NCBI GenBank assembly: GCA_030765045.1
Contig: CM060968.1
Span: 107,246,904-107,310,903 of the forward strand
Length of the DNA: 64,000 nucleotides
Source: Tenodera sinensis
Taxonomy: Eukaryota; Arthropoda; Insecta; Mantodea; Mantidae
Reading direction: 5' to 3'
Shown here: piece by piece, positions 9,662 through 22,299 of the stretch
How the letters are laid out: every line of letters starts with the position of its first letter
How positions within the stretch are numbered: position 1 is the stretch's first letter
Program-made: the position numbers and the translations under genes
Notes under the pieces: model-generated
What the model was told of the DNA's origin: nothing
The model's input: only the letters and a program-made list of their open reading frames with translations
Databases searched by the model: none

Positions 9662-11390
9662 ATGGCTGAGATTAATGGTCAGAATCTATATTCGAAACTT
9701 GCAACAGCAATAAGAGCACTTGTTCAAGAAAACACAATTAAGTTCCAGCAAATATGGGAAGAAATTGGTTATAATGAGTCTGAAATAGAGTTAAGATGCA
9801 ACCTGGTACTACGACAGACTGACCAATTATTTGGGGAAATCACGGACATCGCAAAACAGGGGCAAGGGGGGGCCGCGGCCCCCCCTTGGAAGTTGGTGAA
9901 CTTAATATGCAGTCAGTTACTGATTATTAAACTATTGTTTTAATTTTGAGGTAAAGAACAATTTTTATTTAGCACAAATTAATACGGTTATCTGAAACAA
10001 ATATTATAAATTTTGACAATAAAATCATATTATATGATGGCAAATTTCCAACATGTGCCCCCCACCCTGGAAAAAAGTCTGCCGACACTCATGAGGGAAA
10101 TACTTGAAGAAGTGCAAACTACAAAGCAACAACTGATAAAAAAAAATTGGAAAGATTCTTAGCACAAACATTTCAACGAAAAGGAACTTGGAATCGAATA
10201 CGTCAACACTTTTGATGCGAATACACTTAAGGATGCCGAAAAAGAGCTGCAAAGTAAACTTGAAGAATATCGTGCAATAAAACAAGAAAGAATGATTCGC
10301 CTGGCTAAGTACAAAGTACGTGAAGCGCTTGATATTCCACCTAAACCAGGTTTTCAAAACGTGGTCCCAACAGATGAGCAATTTGATGAGTATGAAAGCT
10401 ATTTAGCAGAAAAGGAAGAGGAGAGGGAACTGTTGATGTGTGTGTACAGAGACACTAAACTAGCAGTTCTTGACCTAATCAGAGAATTGGAAGAAACTCC
10501 TCTACTGAATTTTCACAAACGTGTGGTATATGAAGATGAGTCCAAATTCAAACCCACAAAAAAGAATATGGAAATGTTGAAGGGTTATCATCTTGAACTG
10601 AAAGATCAGCTGGAGAAAACTAAAATTATAGCTGTAGAATTACGAGAGAAGCTGACTTTGCTTTGGGAACAATTAAAACTAGTTATAGGTCACAAACAAA
10701 TGTTTCTCGCTGGCCATCGGGGCTATTCAGCAACAACTATCCAGGGACTGAAACAAGAGCTGAAAAGATGTGAAGAATTAAAACGTAAAAGCAAACATTG
10801 TTGATAAACTCCGGAAAGAGCTTGCAAATTGGTGGGATAAGTGCTTAATATCAGAAGAAGAGAGAAGTAAATTCACACTATATAAATCAACAATATACAC
10901 AGAAGATTTGCTGCAACTACATAAGCTTGAAATACAGAGACTGAAAAGATACTATGAGGATAACAGAGACCTATTTCAACTGGCCATCCAGCGACAAAAA
11001 CTGTGGGACAAGATGTCAGAGCTGGAGGCTCGTGCTAAAGATTCTGAAAGACTCTTTAAATATCGTGGAGGGCAGTTGCTTCGGGAAGAACAGGAGAGAA
11101 GACGCATCCAGAGAGAACTGCCAAAAGTTGAGAAAGAATTATTAGAACACCTTGATGAATACGAAATGAAACATGGGTCACCCTTTTACGCAGAAGGGGA
11201 AATGCTTAAGGACAGGATCTGTCGCCACCACCACGCCACCATGCCCTAAGGCACAGAAATAATCTGAGAAATCGGCAAGAAAAGTGGGGGATCATTATTG
11301 TCGAAAACAGAATCAAGAGTAGGGACAAAGTCACGAATACAGAAAGAAGTAAATCCATACCACCGAGCACAAAGACTAAGAAATATTCAG
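9662..11390 (+). pseudogene. PRC1: PRC1/Ase1-like pseudogene, copy A
   Basis: The start aligns with copies B and C (MAEINGQNLYSKL here, against M-EN---SPYSKL). Sequence follows the PRC1 order for about 1.7 kb: N-terminal dimerisation helix, rod, then the microtubule-binding spectrin-like region with YRGGQLLREEQERRRIQ near 11060. It is broken by a 253-bp MITE at 9841-10093, by a frameshift and stop in the A-rich run near 10140, by a frameshift near 10790 and by loss of frame after about 11230. A 12-bp in-frame loss lies near 10320. No introns are present. Relative to copies B and C it resembles copy D more (ALVQEN near the N-terminus). Confidence 0.9.
9841..10093 (-). mobile_element. hAT-like MITE inside PRC1 copy A
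   Basis: It matches the copy at 54929-55156 in inverse orientation. Ends are CACGGACATCG and, reversed, CATGAGTGTCGG. The flanks GGGGAAAT (9833-9840) and AGGGAAAT (10094-10101) are an 8-bp TSD with one change; intact PRC1 copies read GAGGAAAT or GAAGAAAT there. One subterminal region is a G/C palindrome near 9867-9888. Confidence 0.85.
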
Positions 11391-12165
11391 AAAATATGTG
11401 AAAAATGTAATCCTAGCCAAACTTGGCACAAAATAAAAGTCAATTTAATATAGGAGTCGATATCTATTCACTATCCTAGCACCCGTCATTTCACGCTGTT
11501 CTGCAGGCAACACCATCCCTCAAACTGTTCTGCAAATTTAGGATTTGTTTGTTTTTACGATAGCTCTATATCCACATTTTAGAGAAGTCTATGGTTGTAT
11601 GTGTTCCATTAAGAATTAAACGAACTCACTTTGCTCACATCGTTAGTACTAAACTCATTGAATGAGTTCGAGGTGACATAATTGGGATTGTTTAGGTTAG
11701 CTCCATTAAATTTTATTTTATTTGCACTGGCTAATATCAGTAATTTTAGTTTACACATAATAATCAGCGTGAAGCGAAGAAGAACGACGACAGAACATCG
11801 TCAATCTATAGTGCTGCCGAAATAAAGTCACTTGAAGTACACAAACGCTCGTAGCGGCTGATGGCACGCGACCATACAGAATGCTCTGATTAGTTCCAGA
11901 CCGAAGCTCTCTGAGGAAGAAAACTAAATAGATCCATTTTTTAATGTTACTGTTCTTTTACTGCTGTTTCTTTACATTAGCGATGCTGATGTTAAGCAGC
12001 TTTCTTAGGTCGGATTTACTATAATGCTTTTTGCATCTAATTACGTTTTGCTATACAAGAAAACCTAAAAAGGGAGGGTGGAAAGATTCCAGGTATAAGG
12101 ATGTTGCTAGAGTGTGTTCCCTGTCAAGTGTGTCTTAGAGGAAGGTCACCTTTAAATATATTATC
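11391..12165 (+). other. 3' flank of PRC1 copy A and start of another unit
   Basis: From about 11585 to 11800 the sequence parallels 59800-60075 and 58430-58600, the 3' flanks of other copies. Shared pieces include CCATTAAGAATTAAACGA, TAAACTCATTGAATGAG and TTTAGGTTAGCTC. At 12046-12085 a GCTATACAAGAAAACC...GGGAGGGTGG block, typical of the unit 5' flank, begins and is then lost. This suggests an original head-to-tail arrangement of units. Confidence 0.6.
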
Positions 12166-12169
12166 ATGG

Positions 12170-12480
12170 GTGGCGCTGTGGCCTAGCGGTTAGACCGTTT
12201 GCCTATCACTAAGCCGACCCGGGTTCAATCCCAGGGACCTGCATGTGGTATTTGTGGACGAAGCGGCGTCTGGACGGGTTCTCAGATTTCCCAAGCAACT
12301 CATTCCACTAAATGCTCCATCATCACCTTTCCAATCCATTTCATCTGCATTTCATATCAGCTTCTTCCTCACTCTCATACCTGGGCCATACCTGATATTT
12401 CCCTGTCTGGTCCATAGGTTTGTCTGCTCCCAAACACGTATCTTACCCTAGGCATAGACTTGTAAGTCCTCCATACGGGA
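12170..12480 (+). repeat. SINE B (tRNA-derived)
   Basis: The head reads like a tRNA with an A-box-like segment (GTGGCCTAGCGGTTAGA) and a B box (GGGTTCAATCCC at 12221). The body matches copies at 12873-13160 and 40221-40527 (-). Confidence 0.8.
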
Positions 12481-12872
12481 AGGGTAATTTGATAATGAAG
12501 AATAATGGCTCCATCTGAGTTCAATGTTATTCATAAAACTTATGATATTCATTTAGACATTGTTAGTATACATGTGTAGTTTGTTGTTTTGTAGTGTTTA
12601 ACGCTTATTTTTACTACATGCGGCACCGCAGGCAGTGATACATGGAATGAAGATGGAACACCAGTGGAATGAGATGGTGGCGGAAACCAGAGAACCCAGA
12701 TACATGTGTAGGCATTTTAGTTTGTTTATTTCTGTTAAATATCATAAATTTGCATATCTTTGGAGATATATTGAGTCAGTTTTTTTTCAATAAATCAAAA
12801 ATGTATGCTAATATATTTTGCTAAGAAGCTACAGCAATGGACCTAACATTATTTGCTTTTGGAATGAATATA
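12481..12872. other. No recognised feature
   Basis: AT-rich spacer between two SINE B copies. It contains a short stretch (12640-12710) resembling the reverse complement of a SINE B body. Confidence 0.4.
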
Positions 12873-13160
12873 CAGTTGATGCCTTGGCCAAGTGGATAAA
12901 TTGCTTACCTCTCATGAAGGTGGTTTGACCCTAGGGCTTTTGCAATAAATGCAGCATCCAGCCAAGTTTTCTGTGGATTCTCCAATTTCCTTATCATTTA
13001 TTCCACCAACTGGTCCATCATTACCTTTCCTGTCATCCCTTTCATCCTCATTTCATGTAATCTCCAATCTCATGCCAGGCTTTGGGCTGATCATCCATCC
13101 TGGCTACTCTTTGATCCATAGTTTGCCTGCTCCTTAACTGGCATTTGACCCCAGGTGAAT
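12873..13160 (+). repeat. SINE B, diverged copy
   Basis: The tRNA-like head (GATGCCTTGGCCAAGTGGAT, then GGTTTGACCCTAGGG) is followed by the family body (TTCCACCAACTGGTCCATCA and similar). Confidence 0.7.
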
Positions 13161-13179
13161 ATAAATATTCACTCCAATT

Positions 13180-13765
13180 TAATAGAAAATGTCCTTAAGA
13201 GTAATACTCGTCTAAAAAATTCTGGTGAGAAATTATTCCGTAATTTATTTGACCAGTTTCAGGGGCAGAGTTATGGTTTACATTATTAAGAGCTATTCTA
13301 CATAATTTCATCAGGCTTAAAGGATCATCTAAAAACTATTTTCATTATTTTGTACTCCTCTGAGAATTTGATCTTTCACCAGGTGAACACATTTTCATCT
13401 ATGCTGATTTTAACATTTTTAATCCTTTATTTCCTTCGTATGATTGGGTCTGAGAAAACCTGTTCAGAAAACATTTGATTTTATCAAATACAAATGATGG
13501 ATTACTTCTCGGATGAGTGCCACAGAAATACTTTAAAAATTCTCTCTTTGCTTTCCTAAGTAGTCAAGTTTGTGCTTTTAATTGTTTATAGTTTATGTAC
13601 CTAGACTCAGTGAAATCTTGTAATTCTTTAACGGCCATTCTTCTATCCTAATTGCTTTGTTATAGTCATTGTTCCACCACACACAAGGTTGTCTGATTTT
13701 ACTGTTAATATTATTTGTATTCTTCCTTGGCATTGCTTCTGTAATAGTTTCTCTACAGGGTTATT
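13180..13765 (-). pseudogene. LINE ORF2 linker/RT relic
   Basis: In several minus-strand frames the sequence follows the segment between endonuclease and reverse transcriptase of jockey/I-like ORF2. It shows an IPRKN---NSK-RQPCVWWN block, then KAIR, then YINYKQLKAQ, then AKREFLK. The WWN and KAIR blocks are typical of this linker. Stops and frameshifts occur throughout. Confidence 0.65.
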
Positions 13766-13779
13766 ACAAAAGAAATAGA

Positions 13780-14090
13780 CAGTTTCAATTTGGTATAAAT
13801 GCATAACTATTAACGATATAATGAATCTGTTTGTTCTGTCTTATAGAGGAAGTACTGAAGTTTTGTTTGGAAACTTACAAATTTTTAATGTCTGATTCCT
13901 TCACCACACGACATACATCAAGACGATAATCAAGTTCATCCCAAACTCAATGTAACATCTACACCAGTACTTAACATGGCTCTTCTGATTACGTTCCTTC
14001 ATGTTTTGTCTCAAATTTTCTGTGCCAATCATAGATTGCCTAGTTGGTGGCAGTCAGAGGTTACAGGATTTATTTTAGCAAGTTGTAGCA
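13780..14090 (-). pseudogene. Mariner-type transposase C-terminal relic
   Basis: Minus-strand frames give IRRAMLSTGVDVTLS, then VWDELDYRLDVCRVVKESD. This tail follows the last catalytic acid in an arthropod mariner-like transposase family; the relic at 36655-36990 has the equivalent VWQEINFKWGVSSMTDGGHI. The pieces are in different frames, so it is decayed. Confidence 0.55.
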
Positions 14091-14609
14091 CACAATGTTT
14101 TTTCCAGTGTTTGCCATTTCTGCATGTGCAACAACTATGACATGCATGATTACCAACTACAACACTACCAATGCAAACTTCCAGTTTCCCAATATAATAC
14201 CAGAAAATTTATGTTGATATCACATTTAGTTTTTGTTTCACAAAACTTCAAAGTTGTCTAGCTCTTTAGTAATAACCCTGCACATTACTAACAAAAAAGG
14301 AATATCACATTTCAGTTGAAGAGTTTAAATAATCTAATGAGAGAAAAACATTTATTCTTTTCAATTAATTCTGATTTAAATTGTTTTCAATCTCTGTAAG
14401 TTTGTACCTGCAGGTATTTTTTGTAATGTTTGTTACAAGTAAGTAACTATGTTCCTATGAGACCGGTCCCATAGCTCAGTGTGAACTTTAATGTGGTAAA
14501 TAAAAAAAACAAAGTAAATAAAACCCAAAGTTCAAAACCACCATTAAGTTAAGTGACTGAACACCAGCCGTTGAACAATGTTCTAAGAGATTAAAAGCCA
14601 CCAATAAGA
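14091..14609. other. No recognised feature
   Basis: No coding or repeat homology was recognised. Confidence 0.45.
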
Positions 14610-14950
14610 CCTTTGACATTAAGACAGCATATCAATGGAACATTAAAAAAATTTAAAAATCTGATGATCTCACATGACTTTCTCTACTCTTGTACTAACC
14701 ATTCTTACAAACTCTTATACCTATATTCTTTGTTAGTTGAGATAAGCATTTGTACAAATTATCTTATTGCTTATTTCCATGTAGGTGAAAGAGGAATATT
14801 AGAATACAGTAGGCTGTGAGCGATAGTCAAATGTTTTAAAGCTTTGAGATTCCATTCTCTTTGCATGCTTAACATATAAAAAAATGAACGATGTTCCATT
14901 TCATGAAAGCTTTAAGTTTTCCAAAACTCACACACATAACAAGGAAATGA
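14610..14950 (-). repeat. Dispersed repeat family E, fragment
   Basis: It is the reverse complement of 28040-28200. Shared landmarks are the ACAAACTCTTA block, GAGATAAGCATTTG, GTAGGTGAAAGAGG and CAGTAGGCT...AGTCAAAT. Confidence 0.7.
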
Positions 14951-16440
14951 TTCCTTGCGGGAATCAGCTCAACATAATCTCATCGCCAGGAGGAAGTATT
15001 CTCCAGGTTGAAGACGGAAAGGGAGGAGTGATCTAGTAAACAGGTCAAGGTTGACGAGGAGCAAAGTCAAACTGCAACAATTTAGGTTCGAAAGAAAGGG
15101 ATCAGTATAGGAAAAGGTATTGGGGGTCATATCATGGAATTTCCTCCTTTAAGTGCTATTTTGATTCATCTTGTAAATATTATGTGTGAGTCATAATTTT
15201 TAGCTGCATTCAACACAAAAGGAAAATGCCTAAAATGAACAAAGTACTAAAAATGTATTTTAAAAGGCCAAAGAACCATTTGTACCTGATGTTAAAACTA
15301 TATAACTAGCATACGTTTAACACATTGTATACCATTTTCTTACGTAAAAAAAGGAGAATTCAAAATAACCGAAGTGCATGAAATGTGAAGAATATATAAA
15401 ACTTTATCTGAGGAGCAAGCATTCATATCATGTTTCTTCACAAAATTTAAAAATAGGGTTATTGTCTTCTGTGAGAATACAAATCGTGTTATGCTAAATG
15501 GGAGTTGGGGGAGGATAAATTTGGTGAATATACATGTGCCGGAGATAAAGGCCAAGCATAGTGGATTATATTTTGTGTAGTGAGGAGTTATTGTCAGTGA
15601 TTACTAATTTTAATATTTTGAATGCATTGGGCAACAGTTTGCACTTTCCTTTGAGAATATCTCTGTTGTCAAATGTAATTTTAGCTGAAATTCTTAGCTC
15701 AAAGGAAAATAATAGTGTGTGAAAATGGAGCACTATAAGTGGATACATACATTAGTAATGGTCGCAGGTTCAAGTGACTAGTTTTATTAATAGCAACAAC
15801 AAAATGTTTCTTCTTCAATTCTGAGACTTCCAATAATTACTCTGCATGGCATAAAGTAAAATATTTTATACTTTAATGAGCTGCCTCAACGTTTTTGTAT
15901 GAACTTGCAACCAAACATTAGGATGTGGTACTTGACAGGGAAATGGGTAGAATTACACACGTTTGACACTTTTATTTATTCCTTCTAGTGTCCAGGTAGT
16001 ATAACATAATTTAACATATTTGCATAACAAATACAAATACCATCACAAAGAGCCTTCTGCATACATTATATACAACACTGTATTGCTCCATATGCAAACA
16101 CCTGTTTTGTCATTCACTAGATCATTATCGGCATGGCAACATATCTCCTCAACAGCTTCACATCATTTAACACTTTCACACCATTTCATTCTGTATTCAG
16201 ACTTTCAGCACCAGCACTGGAGACTGAACAGGTACAGTTTGTGAAGTTATACACCCACCATTATTTTCACAATCACAGGAATATCTTTAACTCCAACATT
16301 TCATTGTGCATATCCTAGAAATAAAAGCATAATGCAATCAATAGCAACGTTTATGTATAACTAGCAGTTTAAGTAATGAAAGTGCATTGGGTAAAGAAGG
16401 GCTAAGCCATTATCCTGTTTACATTTAAAATATTGATAAT
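14951..16440. other. No recognised feature
   Basis: Unique-looking AT-rich sequence. Open frames up to 74 codons occur on both strands without family resemblance. Confidence 0.45.
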
Positions 16441-16444
16441 TTTA

Positions 16445-16625
16445 GATGGACTATAATTAGACTTAGTAGTTCAGCTGCATTACAGAGGAAACAAGTTATC
16501 GGCATTCGTAGTGCATGTGATGGCACAGTTTGGGGAACCAGTTCTGTCCATCTGCCGTACAGATAAAACCTGCACAATGTCATTCTTTTGGTAGCTCACC
16601 TACTAAGCTTAATTATAATCAATTT
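16445..16625 (+). repeat. Repeat H, copy 1
   Basis: It is a diverged direct copy of 30885-31060. Shared blocks are CAAGTTATCGG, AGTGCATGTGA, GTTCTGTCCATCTG and TAGCTCACCTAC. The class is unknown; one copy lies upstream of a transposase relic, the other upstream of a Helitron relic. Confidence 0.65.
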
Positions 16626-16819
16626 CTGTTCAGTCTTTTGAGGCAATGGAAGGAACAGATAAGGACATCACGTAGTTGGCATGGGTATAAAAACCAAAAC
16701 AACCAAGACAGAGCTGCAAGATTTATGCAGTCTTTCAGATACAAGTAGTGACGCACAACAGATATTGCATAAACTCTAAAATCTGCATAAATATGTGGCA
16801 GCCATGGAAAACAGGTAAT

Positions 16820-17121
16820 GCATCTGCTACTTATAAAGGAAATTCCTCGCCTATAGAACGTGGAAAACCATTTGATAAGCAAGCCACACGCACATTATTC
16901 AAAATGTACAATTACTTTAAAGGAGGGGACAGCAAGTATGAGTTGGCGATTGCACATACTGTGGCTGCAACTGCCGTTCCCAGATTTACAGTAATAAGAA
17001 CCATTAAACTGGATATTCAGAACTATAAACTCCAACAAACACCAAATGCGGTGAAAAAAAATTATCATGAATTGATGGCTTCTTCGTTGTCTTTGGGGGA
17101 CGAAGACAAAATTACAAGATA
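16820..17121 (+). pseudogene. DNA-transposon N-terminal (HTH) relic
   Basis: The frame ending at 17122 contains RGKPFDKQATRTLFKMYNYF followed by an alanine-rich helix-turn-helix-like segment (AHTVAATAVPRFTVIRTIK). This resembles the start of the DDE transposases also seen at 8912 and 43650. No catalytic region follows. The identification rests on pattern only. Confidence 0.45.
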
Positions 17122-17122
17122 G

Positions 17123-18698
17123 GTACTAAGATTGAGTAAATGCCAAGTACATATCTACCTCAATATAATGTTTCATTTTTCTGCTTGTATTTCCTTCTTT
17201 TGTTCTTTTTGTGGGGGTTGTATGTAGTGCCAACTATGTTGATATATGTTCATATAGGGTTATTGAGAAGTTGCTCTGCAGTATCCTATAACCAAACTTC
17301 CCCTAGAGATGGGAAATCTGGTGGTAGCACTGGCTGCAGCGAGCCTATGGTTATTTATAACGATGCACAAAATAAAGTATATGATAGATTCAAGTATGTA
17401 ATTCATGAAAGGTAATGTAGATAAGCAGAATACCAAGTTATCATGAGCATAGTGTAGCTGGCACAGTGCTGAGGAACTTGCTAGTAACCCTTTATAATTA
17501 TGTATTTATCACCCCAGTGTGAGAATAAGCCGTTAAAGCAATGCCAATTAAGTGCATAAATAAACAAATAAAGGATCAGAAGTATGAAAGGGACGCAAAT
17601 GTTGCAACAGTGCATTTTGCTATTGCAGTCTGCCAGCACACTTAAGTGACCCACAGCATGAGCAACCTGCTGTCTACCTGACCCTCCCACTGTCTCAAAA
17701 GACTCTGAACAAAGTATAAATATGACTATCTAGCAAGTAATAAATTTTCTGCCAAAAGTCAGTTTGCAATCTTATCACTCTCATGACAACTTTAGCTAAC
17801 ACATTATAATATCAATATGCTCTATTAAACATACAATTTGGTAAACGGTCTTGGCAAATACCACTTGGGTGTTTGTTATCAAGAGTATGATTATTATTAA
17901 AATATCCATCATAGATGTCAACATATATATAATATAAATGTACATGTAAATTTATGTATGTAAATTTGGTTCAGCAGATACAGAATACTGAACTCTTGAA
18001 GGCAATGTCAATGACTTACTTGTGAAATAATTGTTTCATATGACAATTCTGTATTTGTTGAAATAGATTATGATGAACACAATTTCTATTATGCACGCAT
18101 ACTACGTATGTATATAGCTAGTTGCATCCATTTGTATTTTCTGATGTGGTTGTGTCATTGCTGCATTTGCTTATTGATGTAATTTAACATATGTGAAGTG
18201 GTGATAGGTAAGAGAGCTGAAGAATACAACGAAAAGGGTATTATATTTATTAGAACATATTTAATGTACAAATACTGATATGAATGAATTAAGCCTGGTT
18301 AACAACCATCCGGTAATGGTAACCAGAATGGAAACAAGAACACATATTATTGATCAGCATATCGATAGCCCAAGTGGAGGCCAATATTGTGCATTGGGAA
18401 CTATAATAGCTTGTTTCTAATGGACAATTGATATACTTTCTAGGTTGCAACTAAATGGAGCTCTGGGGGCTATTTCATTCCATGGCCACCTTGAATAATT
18501 CCTACATCAAAAAGTGTAATATGCACAATATGAATCTAACATGCCATGAGAATGAAAAAGCTAAAACTTGGCGAATCTTCTTTCCCATTCCCTTATAAAC
18601 ACTCCCATTTTAATACATGTATTTCAGCTATATTGTTCTGATTATTGTTACCAGTGGTTGTGAACCAACCAGTAAATGGACAACCAACTGAAACATAC
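17123..18698. other. No recognised feature
   Basis: No gene, SINE or transposon could be recognised. A short frame at 17140-17415 starts hydrophobic but has no partner or family. Confidence 0.45.
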
Positions 18699-18701
18699 TA
18701 A

Positions 18702-19676
18702 GGGCCTGTATTACGATCTTCTGTTACTAACCATGGTTTGTTGCCTCTCGGTTATCACTAACTGATGATTAGTCTCGGTGCCTCGTATTACGAACTCAAT
18801 TTGATTATAGGTTTGTTACCCTGAGGATTATGATGCCATGTGAGCAGTTGGTAACATTTAACTAGGCTTTTACTGTTGTTGCAATGCTATCTTATGGGTG
18901 AAGCAATCATTTAGGTTAACCACATCACACATGTATGAACAGTGCTTGTGATGATGGTTTGGAGATTTGTTCACATTGCGTAACCTAAAAGTATCTTCTG
19001 TTTAATTCACTATTCATTCAGAGCCTTGAAATGAGGAAGTCCAAAATCATTGTGTCCACAATGAATAAAATACGTTTACTAGTTAAAGATAATGATCTTA
19101 TGTTCCGTGTGTTTTTGAACTTTTATGTGTACCTACATACTGTATAGTTTTCCGTGTATTTTTTGTTCACAAAATGTGTAATTTGCCATGCTCAATTTAT
19201 TATGTTTACGTTTGTTAAAACATAGTGCCAATATAAAAATAATTGCACAAGACATCGTATTGCTTGTATCAATCCACTACACTTATGGGGCTCTAGAATT
19301 ATATTTCCATAACTGCTGAAAACTGCCTTTCTGTCATAGCCTTTAATAACCTGTATCTTTGTCGGGACTCTTCCTTGTTCCACTCCTTGAAATTATCTTT
19401 GCACATTCTGAATTTTTTTGATCTTCTATTAAATACTGAGCCAGCATTTCATCTTCAGAATAGCTGCCGACATACAATTGTAATTGAAAATATGCCAGTT
19501 TTGTGTGTGAAACACGAGTAAACTCCAAGTTAATGCACTAACCGCTACTTGAGATTGTAGTTAGTGTACCTTCAGAAATAACTCTTGGTTAGTCCTCAAC
19601 CAAAGGTCGTAATACTGACACCTGGGTGTAATTTCAAGTTAACCGAAACCTTAATCGGAGATCATAACACAGGCCC
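18702..19676. mobile_element. PIF/Harbinger-type non-autonomous element
   Basis: The left end GGGCCTGTATTACGATCT and the reversed right end GGGCCTGTGTTATGATCT form inverted repeats. They are flanked by a 3-bp TAA duplication (18699-18701 and 19677-19679), the TSD typical of PIF/Harbinger. Subterminal TATTACG motifs recur (18786 and, reversed, 19605). Two minus-strand frames at 19192-19383 and 19343-19528 could be transposon relics but show no recognisable motif. Confidence 0.8.
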
Positions 19677-19679
19677 TAA

Positions 19680-21744
19680 GAGAGAAAATCCGTGAGTTGG
19701 ATAGCTGTCCTACTTTAGGATTGTCATAGACACAAACTGCTTATAAATTTATAAAAAGACAACTTTAAACATGAATACAGAAGTTTTAAAAATGCACAAT
19801 GTAATGATATTTGAAGTGTAAAGAATCACAGAAGTTAAACTAGAATTCTGCGCTTATGTTTGACTAATAAAGTGCTAAGTAAAAAGGACATATATTAGAA
19901 AATCATACACACTACACAAACTTGAACATATTATATGTGTACTGAAATTGTTTCTCACAACATTCATTGGGGTTAAGATACAAGTAGAGGAATATATATT
20001 TTAACAATATGAGTAAATCAACGAGTGGGTACTGTCCATGCAAATAGACGAGAGCAATTTAAACATGATGTGCAGTGGCATGATTGCTGTAATTGTAGTG
20101 CAGGTAACTGGCATCCATCTGTTCAGCACCATGCAAACATGAGCATCGCTCCATGTGACGCATAGCACAAATAAAAACGACTACACAATGCCACAAGTAC
20201 AGAGCAAATTACAAGTATAAGTCTTGGACAGTCAGACTTTAGAAGTGAGTGATAATGCACAGCAGGAGCTCCAGAGGGGACCCGTATTAAATTCAAGTCC
20301 ATGCAGAAATGAATAGCGACAGCCACCAGTGGATCATTTAGCTCGGCCTATAGGATCTAAGCCGAATTAGAACACATTCAGTTAGGCAAATGTCTGTCTT
20401 TCTCAACATATAAAGAAAGATCCAGGAAGGCCATTTTAGACGATTTTAATGAGTGCATTGTTCACCGAACAGTGAATGACTGTTATATACAAGATAAAAA
20501 AAAAGGGCAGACAATTCAAACATCCACTATAAAGTAAAAGCATGAATTGTTTCAATGGCAATATTAACACACTCCAGAAGAGCTTACTTACACTTCAATT
20601 TTAAATAATTTTAGTGCATAGAAGACCATTTCACTTTTCAGTAAGTGTAGGTCGTTTGTACCTGGCGGTCTATGCGAAACAATGTGATATGAACATATGA
20701 AGATCATGCAGAGTCAGACAAAAAAATCAACAGGTTACAAACCACAAATCTACTTGCCATTTCATTACTTTTTCTACTTATTATAATTTATTTATATAAA
20801 CACTACAAATTACTCGCAACTCAATCATGTAAGGATACCAGTGTTTGTTAAACTCATGTTGGCAGCTCAGCATTGTCAATGAGATAATGAGTAGTGTAAA
20901 CAAATGCGATTGCAAACAGAGGCACTTGATTATCTCCAGCCAAGCAAAAAACCAAACGTTTATGCATTAACGTGGGACTCTTTCTAAAGAATATCCGTGC
21001 CCATTACTTTGTGCAAAACCAGTATGTAATTTTTTTAAATATACATTTCTTATAATACCCTGCAATTTTGATTACTATTGCAAATCTCCTTAGGAAACGT
21101 CAATTACGTACATTACAAGTTGTGCAATAAATGGGTGCAATTAACTGCCACATGTGCGCGAAAAGCTATGTTAAATGTAAAACTGATGAAAATGAAGTGT
21201 TTAAAACAGTGAAGCATATTAATAAATTGAATATGTCGATATTTCTAAACACATCTGCTCCAACTCGTTCCACTGGGGATTTAAACAGCAATGTTGCAAG
21301 AAACATATCGTAGGCGCATCCCACTATCTGCACGGCTGAAAAATAAATTCAAATTAATACAATTCTCAATAAAATATAATACGTTAACATTTCCACTAAC
21401 AATTTACGAAATTTGCTCATAAATCAAAAACGAAGCTTAAGCGCCAAATAAAGCTTCCAAAATCGTACTCATCAATAAAAACTGCATCCATTGCAGCATG
21501 TTTCATTCGTTTTCTCGAGCGGCCGATTTTGTAAACAATTACCAACGAAAAACTTATTTTAGCAAAACTTAGATGCCTTGCTTCCCGTAAATCCGTTATT
21601 TCAAAACTTGAATCAGCCAATCTGTTGCAATTCTGTTGTAAACACAGAACACCAACCTTAAGGTTGTAAATACATTCAGAACTGAGGTTCAGAATATCGA
21701 CGTTGTCTTTTTATCTAATACTTTTTTAATGTAATTTCGCGCAA
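19680..21744. other. No recognised feature
   Basis: About 2 kb of AT-rich sequence. The frames at 20123-20326 (-) and 21131-21313 (+) lack family features and are not called. Confidence 0.45.
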
Positions 21745-22140
21745 TAATTGTTATGCAAGAAAACATCCTAAAATACTAGGGTGGTGAGGTTCTGGGCTCT
21801 AGAACGGACAGCTCCATAAGACATTCCTAAGATGAGCAGTAGTTATATGTTCTGTGGTAAGGAGGTGCTTATTAAATTTTATCACAATTTTCACAAGCCG
21901 TGCGGTAGTAAAAAGTAGCCGAACATTTTACGCAATTCTTTTAGTTTTCTCAAAAATGGCCAAAACGACTTTGATTAAAATAGATACTAAAGTTATAAAG
22001 AGAATGTTTATGTGTATGTAGGAAGATATTCTTAATCATCCATTACGGGAATGCTGTGGCAACCATTCGTAGGTTGGTTAACGTGAAATAGGACGGTTGG
22101 CATAAGTTTGATTGTCATTCGTTTATATTCGTAATCGCGG
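21745..22140 (+). promoter_or_regulatory. 5' flank and leader of PRC1 copy B
   Basis: It matches the flanks of copies A and C: GCAAGAAAACATCCTAAAAT near 21757, CATCCATTACGGGA near 22038, and GTTGGTTAACGTGAAATAGG at 22073. The last aligns with 56329 in copy C. The leader lies within 230 bp of the start codon in both copies and is the best candidate for shared regulatory sequence. Confidence 0.6.
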
Positions 22141-22145
22141 CATTA

Positions 22146-22285
22146 CTTTAAAACGAAGAAGAAAGGAAGGTAGTGCGTCCATAAACCACCACGAAAAAGA
22201 AGAAGAAAGGTTAGTGCGTCCGTAAACCACCAGGAAAAAGAAGAAGAAAGGTTAGTGCGTCCATAAACCACCACCAGCAACAAGA
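22146..22285 (+). repeat. Minisatellite in copy B leader
   Basis: About 2.7 tandem copies of a roughly 42-bp unit (TAGTGCGTCCRTAAACCACC followed by a GAAAAAGAAGAAGAAAGG tract) sit just before the start codon. Copies A and C lack the array. Confidence 0.8.
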
Positions 22286-22299
22286 GGAAAGGAAAAAGA

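Noticed and set aside
12199..12451. Two overlapping 68-72 codon frames
   Set aside because: They lie inside SINE B; the tRNA-like head and homologous copies show this is a SINE.
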